NCBI GenBank assembly: GCA_001604585.1 | Contig: LVBW01000008.1 | Location: forward strand, 20,146 to 84,145 | Direction of reading: 5' to 3' | Source: Puniceicoccales bacterium Verruco_02 | GTDB taxonomy: Bacteria > Verrucomicrobiota > Verrucomicrobiia > Opitutales > Oceanipulchritudinaceae | DNA: 64,000 nt | Shown here: piece by piece, positions 40,108 to 56,453 of the stretch | Position numbering within the stretch: the first letter of the stretch is position 1 | Layout: every line of letters begins with the position of its first letter | Made by a program: the position numbers and the translations under genes | Notes under the pieces: generated by a model | The model's input: only the letters and a program-made list of their open reading frames with translations | The model's database searches: none | What the model was told of the DNA's origin: nothing

Positions 40108-40836
40108 CTAACTCTTTGCGAACGCGAGCACTTCGGGCAGAGTCACACGGCCTTCGTACAGGGCCTTGCCTATGATCACGCCGTCGAAATTCGGCCTGCG
40201 TGCGGCTATGTCTCGGAACTTCTCCACGTCCGCCCCGCAGCCTACTCCGCCCGAAGCTATGATGCCACAGGGCACGCTGGCGCACATCTCGTCCTGCGCC
40301 TCATAATTGGGACCGGCCAGCATACCGTCGCGGGAAATATCAGTGTATATGATGGTCTGTACGCCAAGTTCGGCCACTGTGCGGGCAAGGTCCAAGGCCT
40401 TTGCCTCGGCAGTGTCCACCCAACCGCGAACGGCCACTTTGCCCCCCTTGGCGTCTATGCCCACGGCGATGCGCGGGCCATGCGCCGCTGCCAGTTCGCG
40501 GATAAAGTCCTTGTCTTCCACCGCCCTTGTCCCGATTACAACGCGCGACACCCCGGCCTTGAAGGCACGCTCCACATTGGCAAGACTTCGCATACCGCCG
40601 CCCATCTGGACCTTCAGGCCCGTGGCCGATATGGCCTCGATGGCCGCCCAGTTGGAGGGCGTGCCACTGAAGGCACCGTCCAGATCCACGACGTGGACCC
40701 ATTCCGCACCGGCTAGGGCAAAGTGGCGTGCAGGCTCGGCTGGATCAGCATGGTACACGCTCTCTTGCTCGGCCTTGCCCTGCACAAGGCGGACGACGCG
40801 GCCATTCTTGATATCGACGGCGGGATAAATGATCAT
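40108..40836 (-). CDS. hisA: Phosphoribosylformimino-5-aminoimidazole carboxamide ribotide isomerase
   Basis: 242 aa; MIIYPAVDIKNGRVVRLVQG, VHVVDLDGAFSG, QMGGGMRS, YTDISRDGMLAGPN, IIASGGVG. Confidence 0.95.
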   Translation of the reverse strand: MIIYPAVDIKNGRVVRLVQGKAEQESVYHADPAEPARHFALAGAEWVHVVDLDGAFSGTPSNWAAIEAISATGLKVQMGGGMRSLANVERAFKAGVSRVVIGTRAVEDKDFIRELAAAHGPRIAVGIDAKGGKVAVRGWVDTAEAKALDLARTVAELGVQTIIYTDISRDGMLAGPNYEAQDEMCASVPCGIIASGGVGCGADVEKFRDIAARRPNFDGVIIGKALYEGRVTLPEVLAFAKS

Positions 40837-40903
40837 TGTGGGAGCCAGTTAAATGATTCGGGAGAGAATAACCAGTGTTTTCTCCCTCAGCAATATACAG
40901 ACA

Positions 40904-40940
40904 GGCTCCCGGATGCCGCTTTTCGCAGTCTCCGGGAGCC
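40904..40940 (-). terminator. Terminator-like hairpin downstream of transketolase
   Basis: Perfect 10-bp inverted repeat GGCTCCCGGA (40904-40913) / TCCGGGAGCC (40931-40940) just past the tkt stop at 40965. Confidence 0.5.
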
Positions 40941-40964
40941 CTGTTTGCCAATTAACACTAGCGA

Positions 40965-42953
40965 CTATGCGGACAGGCTGCCCGCCACCTTGGCGAGGTT
41001 GTCCGCGCTCATGCCGAGGATTTCCATCACCATGTCGCCGGGGGCGGAGATGCCGAAGCGGTCGATGCCGACAACGGTCGAGGCATACTTGTACCACAGG
41101 GCGCTTACGCCAGCCTCGATAGCCACACGCTTTGTGCAGGCTGCGGGCAGGACGCTCTCCTTGTACTCGGCGCTCTGCGCGTCAAAGAGGTTCATGCTGG
41201 GCATCGACACAACGCGCACGCCCTCGCCAAGGCTTTCGGCAGCCTTCATCGCGTGCTGAACCTCGCTGCCACTGGCAATGAGGATGAGCTTGAGTTCGCC
41301 CTGCTCGCGCTTGGCAACGTATGCGCCCTTGAGCGTGCCATTGCGACGGGCCTCGACGGACAGGCTGCCCATGTTGGGAAGGTCCTGACGGGAAAGAATG
41401 AGGGCCGTGGGGCCATCCTTGCGCGACATCGCGGAGGCGAACGCAGCGGCGGTTTCCTCGCCGTCGGCGGGGCGGATTACGCTCAGGTTCGGGATAAGGC
41501 GCAGGGAGCTTGTCGTCTCGATTGGCTGGTGAGTGGGGCCGTCCTCGCCAACGCCCACGCTGTCGTGCGTAAAGACGTACTGGACGGGCAGACCTGCCAG
41601 CGCCGCAAGGCGGCAGCTCGGACGCATGTAGTCGCTGAAGGTGAGGAAGGTGGCGCCGGAGGGCATCCAGTAGCCGTCGTAGGCTATGCCGTTCATAATC
41701 GCGCCCATTGCGTGCTCGCGGATGCCGTAGCGCACGTTGCGTCCGGCGTAATTGTCCGCGCTGACATCGCCCACGCCGTCGATGTAGTTCTTTGTAGAGC
41801 CGTATAGGTCGGCGCTGCCGCCGATGACGCGGTCGAGCTTCTTGGCGATGGGCTGGAGCACCATGCCGCCGGAAACGCGGGTGGCGAACTTCTTCTCGGG
41901 GTTGAAGGCGGGGATGACGGCCATCAGCTCCTCGGCGGAGGGCATGGCGTCCTTGAGCGGCTTTTCGACATCGGCGGCCAGCGCGGGATTGGCGGCGGCC
42001 CAAACGTCGAAGCGGGCCTTCCAGTCGTTGTAGTTCTTAATTTGCGCGGCCTTGCGGGCGGCGAAGAACTCGCGCACCTCTGTGGACACGTAGAACTTCT
42101 CCCCGGCTGGCAGGCCTAGTGTGGCATGCGCCTTGTCGGCGAACTTCGCACCGCCCTCTCCGTGGCCCTTGGCAGTGCCCTGCACTTCCTCGATGCCCTT
42201 GCCGATGACGGTCTTGACGATGACAAGCTGCGGCTTGCCATTCTTTGCGCTGCGGGCCTTGTCGTAGGCGGCGGCGAGCGCGGCGGGGCTGTGCCCGTCG
42301 GTGACTGTCTGCACGTCCCATCCGTATGCCTCGTAACGCTTTGCCGTGTCCTCGCTCTGCGAGACACTGGCCATTGCGTCGAGCGTCACATCGTTCGAGT
42401 CGTAGAACAGGATAAGGTTGTCCAGCTTCCAGTGGGCGGCGAGGGCGCTCGCCTCGCTCGCAACGCCTTCCTGTATGCAACCGTCGCCTGCGAGGGCGAT
42501 CACCGCGTAGTCGAAAATCTCCGCGCCCTCCTTGTTGAAGCGGGCTGCGTTCATCTTGCCCGCGAGGGCAAAGCCCACCGCGTTGCCAATGCCCTGCCCC
42601 AAGGGGCCTGTCGTACACTCCACGCCGGGCGTCTCCATGTATTCGGGGTGGCCGGGGGTCTTGCTGTGCAGCTTGCGGAAGCTCTTCACGTCGCCCAGCG
42701 ACACGTCAAAACCAGCCAGATGCAGCCAGCTGTAGATGAACATGCTGCCGTGACCACCGGAGAGCACGAAGCGGTCGCGGTTGATCCAGCGAGGCAGATC
42801 GGGGTTAACGTTCATGCACTGGCCAAAGAGCACAGCGCCCAATTCGGCGCAGCCAAGGGGCAGGCCGAGGTGGCCCGAGTTGCAGGCGTGCACGGCGTCG
42901 ATTGCGAGGCCGCGGGCCTCGTTGGCAGCTTTGAGAAGGATATCGGAGTTCAT
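40965..42953 (-). CDS. tkt: Transketolase
   Basis: 662 aa; [92 protein letters not shown]. Confidence 0.96.
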   Translation of the reverse strand: MNSDILLKAANEARGLAIDAVHACNSGHLGLPLGCAELGAVLFGQCMNVNPDLPRWINRDRFVLSGGHGSMFIYSWLHLAGFDVSLGDVKSFRKLHSKTPGHPEYMETPGVECTTGPLGQGIGNAVGFALAGKMNAARFNKEGAEIFDYAVIALAGDGCIQEGVASEASALAAHWKLDNLILFYDSNDVTLDAMASVSQSEDTAKRYEAYGWDVQTVTDGHSPAALAAAYDKARSAKNGKPQLVIVKTVIGKGIEEVQGTAKGHGEGGAKFADKAHATLGLPAGEKFYVSTEVREFFAARKAAQIKNYNDWKARFDVWAAANPALAADVEKPLKDAMPSAEELMAVIPAFNPEKKFATRVSGGMVLQPIAKKLDRVIGGSADLYGSTKNYIDGVGDVSADNYAGRNVRYGIREHAMGAIMNGIAYDGYWMPSGATFLTFSDYMRPSCRLAALAGLPVQYVFTHDSVGVGEDGPTHQPIETTSSLRLIPNLSVIRPADGEETAAAFASAMSRKDGPTALILSRQDLPNMGSLSVEARRNGTLKGAYVAKREQGELKLILIASGSEVQHAMKAAESLGEGVRVVSMPSMNLFDAQSAEYKESVLPAACTKRVAIEAGVSALWYKYASTVVGIDRFGISAPGDMVMEILGMSADNLAKVAGSLSA

Positions 42954-43077
42954 GGAATACGGTTTTTCTTGAGCTTACCCGAATAGCGGTCCGGCCCGCC
43001 AGAGCGAGCATTTATGACCCCTAACAATAGAATGAACCGACAGGCCGGGAGAAGCCGTTGTATAAATAAAGAGCTAG

Positions 43078-46548
<3,471 letters not shown>

Positions 46549-46558
46549 ACCAAATTAT

Positions 46559-47062
46559 ATGCCCAACACAGGCAGAGGCACGGACGCGCTCCGCCTGACT
46601 CCATACCAAGAGCAGACACACGCTGCTTTGCTTATTCGCTGGCTGCGCACCCCGCATGTCGTCCGCTGGTGGGGCGATTGTGACATAAACCGCTTCAAGG
46701 ACTGCACAATCCGCATAATCGAGGCGGACGGGCACCCCATCGGCCTAGTATGCTGGCACACATTGACGCGGAAGGAACTGGACACTGCGGGCCTGACACA
46801 GGTACCCGAAGGCGGGGCTGACTTGGACATACTCATAGGCGAAGAGCACTGGCTCGGGCGCGGGGCTGGCCCGGCCGCGCTCGCGCTGGGGTGCGCCCTA
46901 TGCGAGGCCGCAGGCGCGCCCTTCTGCACGGTGTGCACCTCGCTCGACAACCTGAGGGCCATGCGCGCTTACGCAAAGGCAGGCTTTCTGCAAGGCCCTG
47001 TTTTCGACGAACATGGCTACGGACCACATGTCATGATGATACGGCAGCGCAGGACCAGTTGA
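46559..47062 (+). CDS. GNAT-family N-acetyltransferase (AAC(6')-like sequence pattern)
   Basis: 167 aa; LIRWLRTPHVVRWWGD, GADLDILIGEEHWLGRGAGPAAL, SLDNLRAMRAYAKAGFL. Confidence 0.75.
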   Translation: MPNTGRGTDALRLTPYQEQTHAALLIRWLRTPHVVRWWGDCDINRFKDCTIRIIEADGHPIGLVCWHTLTRKELDTAGLTQVPEGGADLDILIGEEHWLGRGAGPAALALGCALCEAAGAPFCTVCTSLDNLRAMRAYAKAGFLQGPVFDEHGYGPHVMMIRQRRTS

Positions 47063-47105
47063 TGACTTGAGCCTGCTTTGCCCGCCTGCTATACAATCGC
47101 TACCG

Positions 47106-48185
47106 ATGCCCGCCGCAGAAGCCCCGCCAAAATCCGCCATGAACAGTTGGAAGGCCGACAACACAGCCCCCATCCTGGAGACGCGCGCCCTCTGCAAGTA
47201 CTTCCCCGTCAAGGGCGGCATACTCATGCGCGAACGCGGCCAGCTGAAGGCTGTGGACGGGGTGAGCCTGAGCCTTGGGCGGGCAGAGACGCTGGGCCTT
47301 GTAGGGGAATCGGGCTGCGGCAAGAGCACCCTTGGCCGCTGCATAGTGCGCCTGTACGAGCCGACATCGGGCAGCATACACTTCGATGGCATGGACATCA
47401 GCCGCCTTTCCCAAGGGGAGCTTAAGCCCCTGCGGCGCAATATCCAGATGATCTTTCAGGATCCTGCCGAATCGCTCAACCCCCGCTTCAGCGTGGGGCA
47501 GATACTGGAGGAACCCTTCGCCATTCACGGCATCGGCAAGGCAAAAGAGCGCCGCGACATGGCGCGCGAGCTTCTCCGGCGCACGGGGTTGGAGCCCGAC
47601 GCCGCAGACCGCTTCCCATTCGAGTTCTCCGGCGGGCAGCGCCAGCGCATAGGCATTGCCCGCGCCATAGCCCTGAACCCCCGCCTCATCGTGTGCGACG
47701 AGCCAGTGTCCGCGCTCGATGTGTCGGTTCAGAGCCAGATTATCAACCTCCTTCTTGAGCTTCAGGCTGGACTTGGTCTTTCCTACGTATTCATAGCGCA
47801 CGATCTGGCCGTTGTAAGGCACATCAGCGACCGCATCGCCATAATGTATCTTGGGCGGGTGGTTGAGTTGGCCCCGGCGGACGAGATATTCTCCCATCCC
47901 CGCCACGCCTACACGCAGGCCCTGCTGGAATCCATCCCCCGGCCCGACCCTCGCTCCAAGACAAAGGCAAGGGTGCTGAGGGGCGAAGTGCCCTCGCCCA
48001 TCGACCCGCCCAAGGGCTGCGCCTTCGCCCCACGAAGCCCCCTGCCTCACAGCCCGGCACAGGCACTGGTGCCCCCCCTGTGGAAGGAAGTTAGCCCCGG
48101 CCACTGGGTGGACGTTCACCCGGCCACAGTGAGGGACTGGGAAAGCCAGCTAAGCGCCGAAGAGCAGGCCCGCTTCGCCTGCTGA
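47106..48185 (+). CDS. Oligopeptide/dipeptide ABC transporter ATP-binding protein (OppF/DppF-like)
   Basis: Walker A GESGCGKSTLGRC, QMIFQDPAESLNPRFSVGQIL, signature FSGGQRQRIGIARAIALNPRLIVCDEPVSALDVSVQ, C-terminal oligopeptide-transporter extension. Confidence 0.93.
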   Translation: MPAAEAPPKSAMNSWKADNTAPILETRALCKYFPVKGGILMRERGQLKAVDGVSLSLGRAETLGLVGESGCGKSTLGRCIVRLYEPTSGSIHFDGMDISRLSQGELKPLRRNIQMIFQDPAESLNPRFSVGQILEEPFAIHGIGKAKERRDMARELLRRTGLEPDAADRFPFEFSGGQRQRIGIARAIALNPRLIVCDEPVSALDVSVQSQIINLLLELQAGLGLSYVFIAHDLAVVRHISDRIAIMYLGRVVELAPADEIFSHPRHAYTQALLESIPRPDPRSKTKARVLRGEVPSPIDPPKGCAFAPRSPLPHSPAQALVPPLWKEVSPGHWVDVHPATVRDWESQLSAEEQARFAC

Positions 48186-48219
48186 GAGGTTTCGCAGTGT
48201 AATTCGCCCTGATTCGGCC

Positions 48220-50856
<2,637 letters not shown>

Positions 50857-51037
50857 GCAATTACCCATGCATATGCCGGGCCAGAGACAATCACAATAAG
50901 CCAAGCGCATAACAACTTGCTACGCTTTGCTTTACGAGCCATGCCCAGAGGCGGAACCCAGTATTAGCGACATGCTGACACAGTGCTGTATCCACAGCTG
51001 GGGACCAATTGGCGCATTGTAAGTTATCGCATATGTC

Positions 51038-51823
51038 TTGAAAATAACGCAGCATACGCGCAATGTCCTAAGCGTGCATATTGCTAGATGCCTGATACCC
51101 CACTTGTGCGCACTCTCTCTCTGCGCCGCGTTGTTCGCGGAAGATGCCGCGCCTGCCAAACTGGCTACCGAAGAGGCAGCAACTAACACTGCTCCGGCAG
51201 CGGAAACCCCGGCGAGCCTTGAAGAGAAAACCTCCCAAGGCAGTATCGAGATAACTCCGTATTCCGAAGAGAGGCACAGCTTTATCTACTACTTCGAGCA
51301 CCGCGCCCTGCCACGGCTCTGGTTCACCTACCCGGAGCAGATGTGGGGGGCCTTTGTCGAAATTGGCAAAGAGGAGTTGCAACGCATATTCGACCTACTT
51401 CAAGAGGCCTTTGAAGTCAGCTACCCGGACGAGCGCGCCCAACTGGACCTAGAACGTATCAAGCTGGAATGCGGAGTCGAGGGATGGCTCGTGACATTCC
51501 CCAAACCCGAACAGACCCCGGAAGCCAACTTCGCCGCGCTGGTCTTCGACGGAGAACAGCTCCGCTACATAGTGGGCGAATACAACGACCTTACCGGGCC
51601 AGTCATTTGGTTTCTATGTGAATGGCACTTCGACTATGAAAGCGGTGAACTTGGGATGCACGGCAACAAGGGCGTTCGCGACATAGGCACCAAGGACAAT
51701 TTCCTTTCCGAACTGAACAGCCTCTTGGCCGAAGAGATTTCCCTGCGAAGCGGAGTAACTCCCTCAGAAGAGGCTCCGCAAACGCAGACGCCAGAAACAT
51801 CCCCGGACACTCCGGCTCCGTAA
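51038..51823 (+). CDS. Secreted protein of unknown function
   Basis: 261 aa; TTG start, signal-peptide-like N-terminus (HLCALSLCAALFAEDAAPA), acidic/Pro-Thr-rich tail; followed directly by the transglutaminase-like gene. Confidence 0.5.
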   Translation: MKITQHTRNVLSVHIARCLIPHLCALSLCAALFAEDAAPAKLATEEAATNTAPAAETPASLEEKTSQGSIEITPYSEERHSFIYYFEHRALPRLWFTYPEQMWGAFVEIGKEELQRIFDLLQEAFEVSYPDERAQLDLERIKLECGVEGWLVTFPKPEQTPEANFAALVFDGEQLRYIVGEYNDLTGPVIWFLCEWHFDYESGELGMHGNKGVRDIGTKDNFLSELNSLLAEEISLRSGVTPSEEAPQTQTPETSPDTPAP

Positions 51824-51845
51824 ATGACGGCTACACAATAGCATT

Positions 51846-54800
51846 TTGGCCCGCAATCCATACCCCATAACACTCCACACACAAGTGAAACGCTCCCTAG
51901 CCTCTTCCTGCGCAAAGCTGCTCAGCTTCCTTGCGCCTCTGTCCCTGCTCGCCCTCATGCCAGCCTGCGTTCCGACGGCTCCAAGCGTGCCATCGCAGAG
52001 CGGCGAACTTGGCGGAGTGCAGGTAAACATCCTTCGCGATGACAACCATGGCATAAGCTGGAACATCCCCAAAGCTTTTCCGGGGCATTTCACTAAGGAC
52101 GAACATGCCACGATGGCCTTTGAGTTCAACGGCAACGGCATAACGACCCTGTCCGTCATTAACCTTCACGGGCTGGATCCGGATGAATATGCATTGGCTT
52201 GCGCCAGTCTGCGCAGCATGAACATGCAATACCCCTCGCCCCAAACACGCCAACTGCCATCGACGTATCAGGACGGAGTAAAGTGGCTGCACTTCGAAGG
52301 CACTGACGATTTCCGGGGGGCAAACGTAAAAATGCGCTTCAGCGCGGCCAAGCACAAGGGGCTTCTGATCACGATGTTCGGATTGGACATGTCCGCGTTA
52401 AGGCAACCTTTTGCCTCCCCACCCGTCGGAGACCTGTGGCAGTATGTCCGCTTCGACTCCGAGCCAAGGCCCTATGAATCGCTTGCGCTTAATGGTGCCG
52501 AACTGCGCAGGCACGAATCCCGTATCTCGCAGATTGCATACAGCTACTACGAGCGCAAACGCTATGCCGAAGCCATCCCATTTCTGGAACTGCTCTGCAA
52601 AATCAATCCATTATCTTCAGGACATGCCGAAGGATTGGCTGAGAACCTTCTGGCCTCCGAAGACTATGAAAAGGCCGAACAGCGTATAGCGGAACTGCGC
52701 ATAACATTCCCACAAGCTTCCGGGCTGATTTGGAGACATGCCGTGGCGATGGGAAAGCTTGGCCGCGATACAGAAGCGATGGAGTATTTCAACAAGGCGC
52801 TCTTCGAGAAGAAAAGCAACCAATCAAACGCCATCGGAGCTTACCTGAGCTATCTTGCGGAAGAGGAGCTTCTTGCAGAGAACGTGGAGATTGTCCGCGA
52901 ACTAGTGAACCGCTCTGGTGACGTGGGTCTGCAAACGTTCCTGGCAAGAGCATATCTGGACAGCGGCGACAAGGAAAACGCCCGCAAGGTGACAGATGCA
53001 TTGGTGGACAAGTGCGAGGTATTCCCATATCTGGCACATTCGGTAATCAGCATATACCTCGACATCGAGGACTACGATCAGGCCCTCGAGATTGCCCGGC
53101 GCATAGCAGCGCAGAAAAACCCGATGGGCAACTACCTAGCGGCCGCAACCCTGATGCGCGAGGGCCGTTACAGCGAGGCGAGGGACGAAGTACTGCTCTG
53201 CCTTGAAAAGACCCCCTCCGACCAGAATGCAAAAGACCTGCTCGATGGCATCAACGCTCAACTCGGCAAAGCAGATTCCTCCTCCTTCCGCACGCCTATT
53301 GAGGCCGTGCCGCTGCCCGAATTCATGCAGACGCTCATTCCAGAGACCCCCGAAGGCTTCGACGCCGACTTTGGCTGCCATTACATCCACTATGGCACGG
53401 CCTACCTGTTCCAAAGCGACAAACGCCTGCGTCGCACGATGTATGGCAGCTACTCGGTGTCCACGCTCGAAGCCATCCGGCGCATGAACGACCTGCGCTT
53501 CCCCTTCGACCCCCTTTACGAGCGCGTGTATGTCAACTTCTTGCGCGTGTATGGCCCTGACGGCGAGCTGCTTGGCGAAGTGAAGCTGGACGACTGCTAC
53601 ACTGCCAACGACCCGGACAAGGTGCTAATGAGTCAGAAAAAGGAGCTGCATATCCCTGTCCCCATGCTCAGCCCAGGCTGCCGTGTGGACTTTGCCGTGA
53701 GCTTCGAGACGCTGGGACGCACCAAGAAGATGCCCTACCAGCTTCGCCAGCTCGGCATGGGCCTGCCTGTTCTTCTCAGCTTTACAAGTTTGGACGGGGA
53801 ACGTGAAAAAATCGCCACCTTCAGCGCCAACGGAGTATTGACAGGCCCGGCCAGCGAGGAGGCCCCGGACGCGGCTCCGTCCTTCTTCTACGTCGTAAAG
53901 CCCGAGGTAAACATCAACTGCCCAAACCTCCCTTCCCCCTCACAGTATGTGCCAAGTGTCTGGATATGCAGCAGCGAGGACAACTGGGCAGACGAAGTGA
54001 AGGAGTACTACGACGTTGTGAAGTTCATCGACGAGACAAGCCCCGAGGCCGAGGCCAAGGTGAAGGAACTTCTGCCCGAAGACTGCACGCCTGAACAGGC
54101 TGTGCAGATCCTGAGCGACTTTGTGCGCAGCAACCTGACCTACCACGGCATAGAATTCGGTATGCGCGCAATGGTGCCCAACCGCTGCTGCGAAATCCTG
54201 CGCAACCGCTACGGCGACTGCAAGGACCACAGCTTCCTACTGATGCACATGCTCCGCACAGCAGGCGTCAAGGCCAATCTGGCCCTCGTGGACAGCAGGC
54301 GCGACATCAACGCGGATGTGCCAAACTCCGGCCAGTTCGACCACATGATAGTGTATCTGCCAGAGTATCAGGGCGGGCGCTTTATCGACGCCACCGAAAA
54401 GGGCCTTAGCGAGATACACGACCCCATTTACCTAAGCGGCAGCCCGGCACTAATTCTTGATCTGGAAAATCCGCGCATGGAATACGTAGCCAAAGCTCAG
54501 CTTGGCATCAACGGCTTCGACATCCAGCGCAAGGTCAGCGTGCTGGCCGACGGCTCTGCACTGGTCGAGGAAACGGTGAACTTCCGTGGCCTTTGGGCAG
54601 CCATGATGCGGGGCTACCTGCGCTACGTTTCACCTGCCGAATATGCCTCCACGCTGCTCCCGGAACTGAAGGTGGACAATCTGCGCAGCGTCAAGAGCAT
54701 CAGCGTGGAGAATCTGGACAAGATGCGCGAGAACGTAGTCATGAAATACAGCTACAGCATCGATCACGCCTTTGCCAGCACCGGAGAACTGCTCGTGGGC

Positions 54801-55172
54801 AGCTCCCCCCTTACATGGGAAATGTGGGAAATGCATGTACCCAACGACATCCCCCAACGCACCCTGCCCATACTCCAGCGCAACCATGCCGTGTTCAACT
54901 CTACTACGAGCATCACGCTGCCAGAGGGCTTCCTGCTCGCCAGCCAGCCTCAGGCACAGCTTCTGGACAACAAGTATCTGTCCTTCAAGATGGATTACTC
55001 GAACGGCGGCGATACACTGACAGTCAACGGAAGCTACTCCCGCTTCAGCGGGCTTTACGAGGCAAGCGAACGGGACGAGCGCGAGGCTGCCTACGCACAG
55101 GCGCGCAAGTCGGCCTCCACGCCTATCGTGCTTGTAAACTCCGCCACTCAGGGCAAAATAGCAGCTCAGTAA
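51846..55172 (+). CDS. Exported TPR / DUF3857 / transglutaminase-like protein
   Basis: 1108 aa; lipoprotein-type N-terminus (LALMPACVP), TPR-like helical region, DUF3857-like segment, and transglutaminase catalytic triad candidates RYGDCKDHSFLLMHMLRTAGVKA, GQFDHMIVYLP, RFIDATEKG. Confidence 0.8.
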   Translation: MARNPYPITLHTQVKRSLASSCAKLLSFLAPLSLLALMPACVPTAPSVPSQSGELGGVQVNILRDDNHGISWNIPKAFPGHFTKDEHATMAFEFNGNGITTLSVINLHGLDPDEYALACASLRSMNMQYPSPQTRQLPSTYQDGVKWLHFEGTDDFRGANVKMRFSAAKHKGLLITMFGLDMSALRQPFASPPVGDLWQYVRFDSEPRPYESLALNGAELRRHESRISQIAYSYYERKRYAEAIPFLELLCKINPLSSGHAEGLAENLLASEDYEKAEQRIAELRITFPQASGLIWRHAVAMGKLGRDTEAMEYFNKALFEKKSNQSNAIGAYLSYLAEEELLAENVEIVRELVNRSGDVGLQTFLARAYLDSGDKENARKVTDALVDKCEVFPYLAHSVISIYLDIEDYDQALEIARRIAAQKNPMGNYLAAATLMREGRYSEARDEVLLCLEKTPSDQNAKDLLDGINAQLGKADSSSFRTPIEAVPLPEFMQTLIPETPEGFDADFGCHYIHYGTAYLFQSDKRLRRTMYGSYSVSTLEAIRRMNDLRFPFDPLYERVYVNFLRVYGPDGELLGEVKLDDCYTANDPDKVLMSQKKELHIPVPMLSPGCRVDFAVSFETLGRTKKMPYQLRQLGMGLPVLLSFTSLDGEREKIATFSANGVLTGPASEEAPDAAPSFFYVVKPEVNINCPNLPSPSQYVPSVWICSSEDNWADEVKEYYDVVKFIDETSPEAEAKVKELLPEDCTPEQAVQILSDFVRSNLTYHGIEFGMRAMVPNRCCEILRNRYGDCKDHSFLLMHMLRTAGVKANLALVDSRRDINADVPNSGQFDHMIVYLPEYQGGRFIDATEKGLSEIHDPIYLSGSPALILDLENPRMEYVAKAQLGINGFDIQRKVSVLADGSALVEETVNFRGLWAAMMRGYLRYVSPAEYASTLLPELKVDNLRSVKSISVENLDKMRENVVMKYSYSIDHAFASTGELLVGSSPLTWEMWEMHVPNDIPQRTLPILQRNHAVFNSTTSITLPEGFLLASQPQAQLLDNKYLSFKMDYSNGGDTLTVNGSYSRFSGLYEASERDEREAAYAQARKSASTPIVLVNSATQGKIAAQ

Positions 55173-55186
55173 CAGCCCCCTTCGCT

Positions 55187-56164
55187 ATGCCCATTCGCCC
55201 CCGCTCCAAGATTGTAGAAAGCATTACGGTGCTGGATTTCTTCAACACCGGCCGCGACCAGCTAAAAATGAGCATTGTAGCGGGCGAACGCGGCATCAAG
55301 AGCCTCGTACACGACAAGAGCATCAACCGCCCGGCACTGGCCCTGACGGGATACTTCAAGAGCTTCGCCACCAAGAGAGTGCAGGTCTTCGGAGCCGGCG
55401 AGATAGCGTATCTTCGCGACATAAAGGAGGATAAGCAGTACAAGGTGATGACCGACATAGCGCGAAGACACATCCCGTGCATGATCGTGACGCGCAACCT
55501 AGTCCCTCCTCAGGCGATGGTGGAGGTGGCCAACGAGAACGACACCCCGCTCATCCGCACATCACATTCCACGAGGGATTTTCTCGCAATGGCCACCCTC
55601 CAGCTCGAAAACATGTTCGCGCCCAGAGTATCCGAACACGGCACCCTGATGGACGTGAAGGGCATGGGCGTGCTAATCCGAGGCGACAGCGGCGTGGGCA
55701 AGAGCGAGTGCGCCTTGGCCCTCGTGGAGCGCGGATACAGCCTAGTGGCCGACGACAAGGTGAACATCAAGCTGATTAACGAGAAAGACCTCGTCGGTAC
55801 AAGTAACGAGATAAACCGTGGCTACATGGAATGCCGCGGACTTGGCATAATCGACGTAGCCGAGCTGTTCGGCATACGAGCGGTTCGCACGGAAAAGAGC
55901 ATCAACCTTGTCATCACCTTCACAGCTTGGAAGGAAACTGACGAGGAGGAGCGCACCGGCCTTGAGCAGGAGTATTTCGACATACTCGGCATTCAGGTGC
56001 CCCATGTGCGTTTTGCCGTCAAACCGGGGCGAGACCTAGCCCGCCTTGTGGAAGTGGCCTCGATGGTGCAGGCCCTAAAAATGATAGGTCACGACAGCGC
56101 CAAGGAGTTCAACGAGCGCCTGATAAGGCAGATGACCCCAGACTACCACGCCGACGGGATATAG
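55187..56164 (+). CDS. hprK: HPr kinase/phosphorylase
   Basis: Starting at MPIRPRSKIVESITVLDFF (325 aa); Walker A IRGDSGVGKSECALALVERGYSLVADDKV, MECRGLGIIDVAELFG, KPGRDLARLVEVASM. Confidence 0.93.
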   Translation: MPIRPRSKIVESITVLDFFNTGRDQLKMSIVAGERGIKSLVHDKSINRPALALTGYFKSFATKRVQVFGAGEIAYLRDIKEDKQYKVMTDIARRHIPCMIVTRNLVPPQAMVEVANENDTPLIRTSHSTRDFLAMATLQLENMFAPRVSEHGTLMDVKGMGVLIRGDSGVGKSECALALVERGYSLVADDKVNIKLINEKDLVGTSNEINRGYMECRGLGIIDVAELFGIRAVRTEKSINLVITFTAWKETDEEERTGLEQEYFDILGIQVPHVRFAVKPGRDLARLVEVASMVQALKMIGHDSAKEFNERLIRQMTPDYHADGI

Positions 56165-56361
56165 AGGCCGCCGCTGACAACTGTTTTCGTCGCGAGAACG
56201 TGGATTTGCCGATGGATGTCTTGGCTTCGTAAACGAGTAGTATTGAATGAAACCCGACGAGCTTACGGAACGAAGCCAGACGCAGCAAAGACCGTTCGCA
56301 GCAGAAACCCAAGGTTATAGAGGTGCCCTGTACAAGTCATGTATTGGGAAACTGTTGAGGC

Positions 56362-56375
56362 ACGAGCTAGCTCGT
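56362..56375. repeat. 14-bp perfect palindrome in the hprK/ftsZ convergent intergenic region
   Basis: ACGAGCTAGCTCGT equals its own reverse complement; a second small hairpin CGCGT-8nt-ACGCG follows at 56399-56416. Confidence 0.5.
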
Positions 56376-56453
56376 ATAGCTTCCACGCTTTAGCTAACCG
56401 CGTGTAACTATACGCGAGGAACTGTCCGGATATACCAATTTGCGGTCAGCCTC

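Noticed and set aside
54593-55186. N-terminal extension of the 523-aa ORF ending in HprK
   Set aside because: The extension overlaps the transglutaminase gene out of frame; the HprK family starts at MPIRPRSK (55187).
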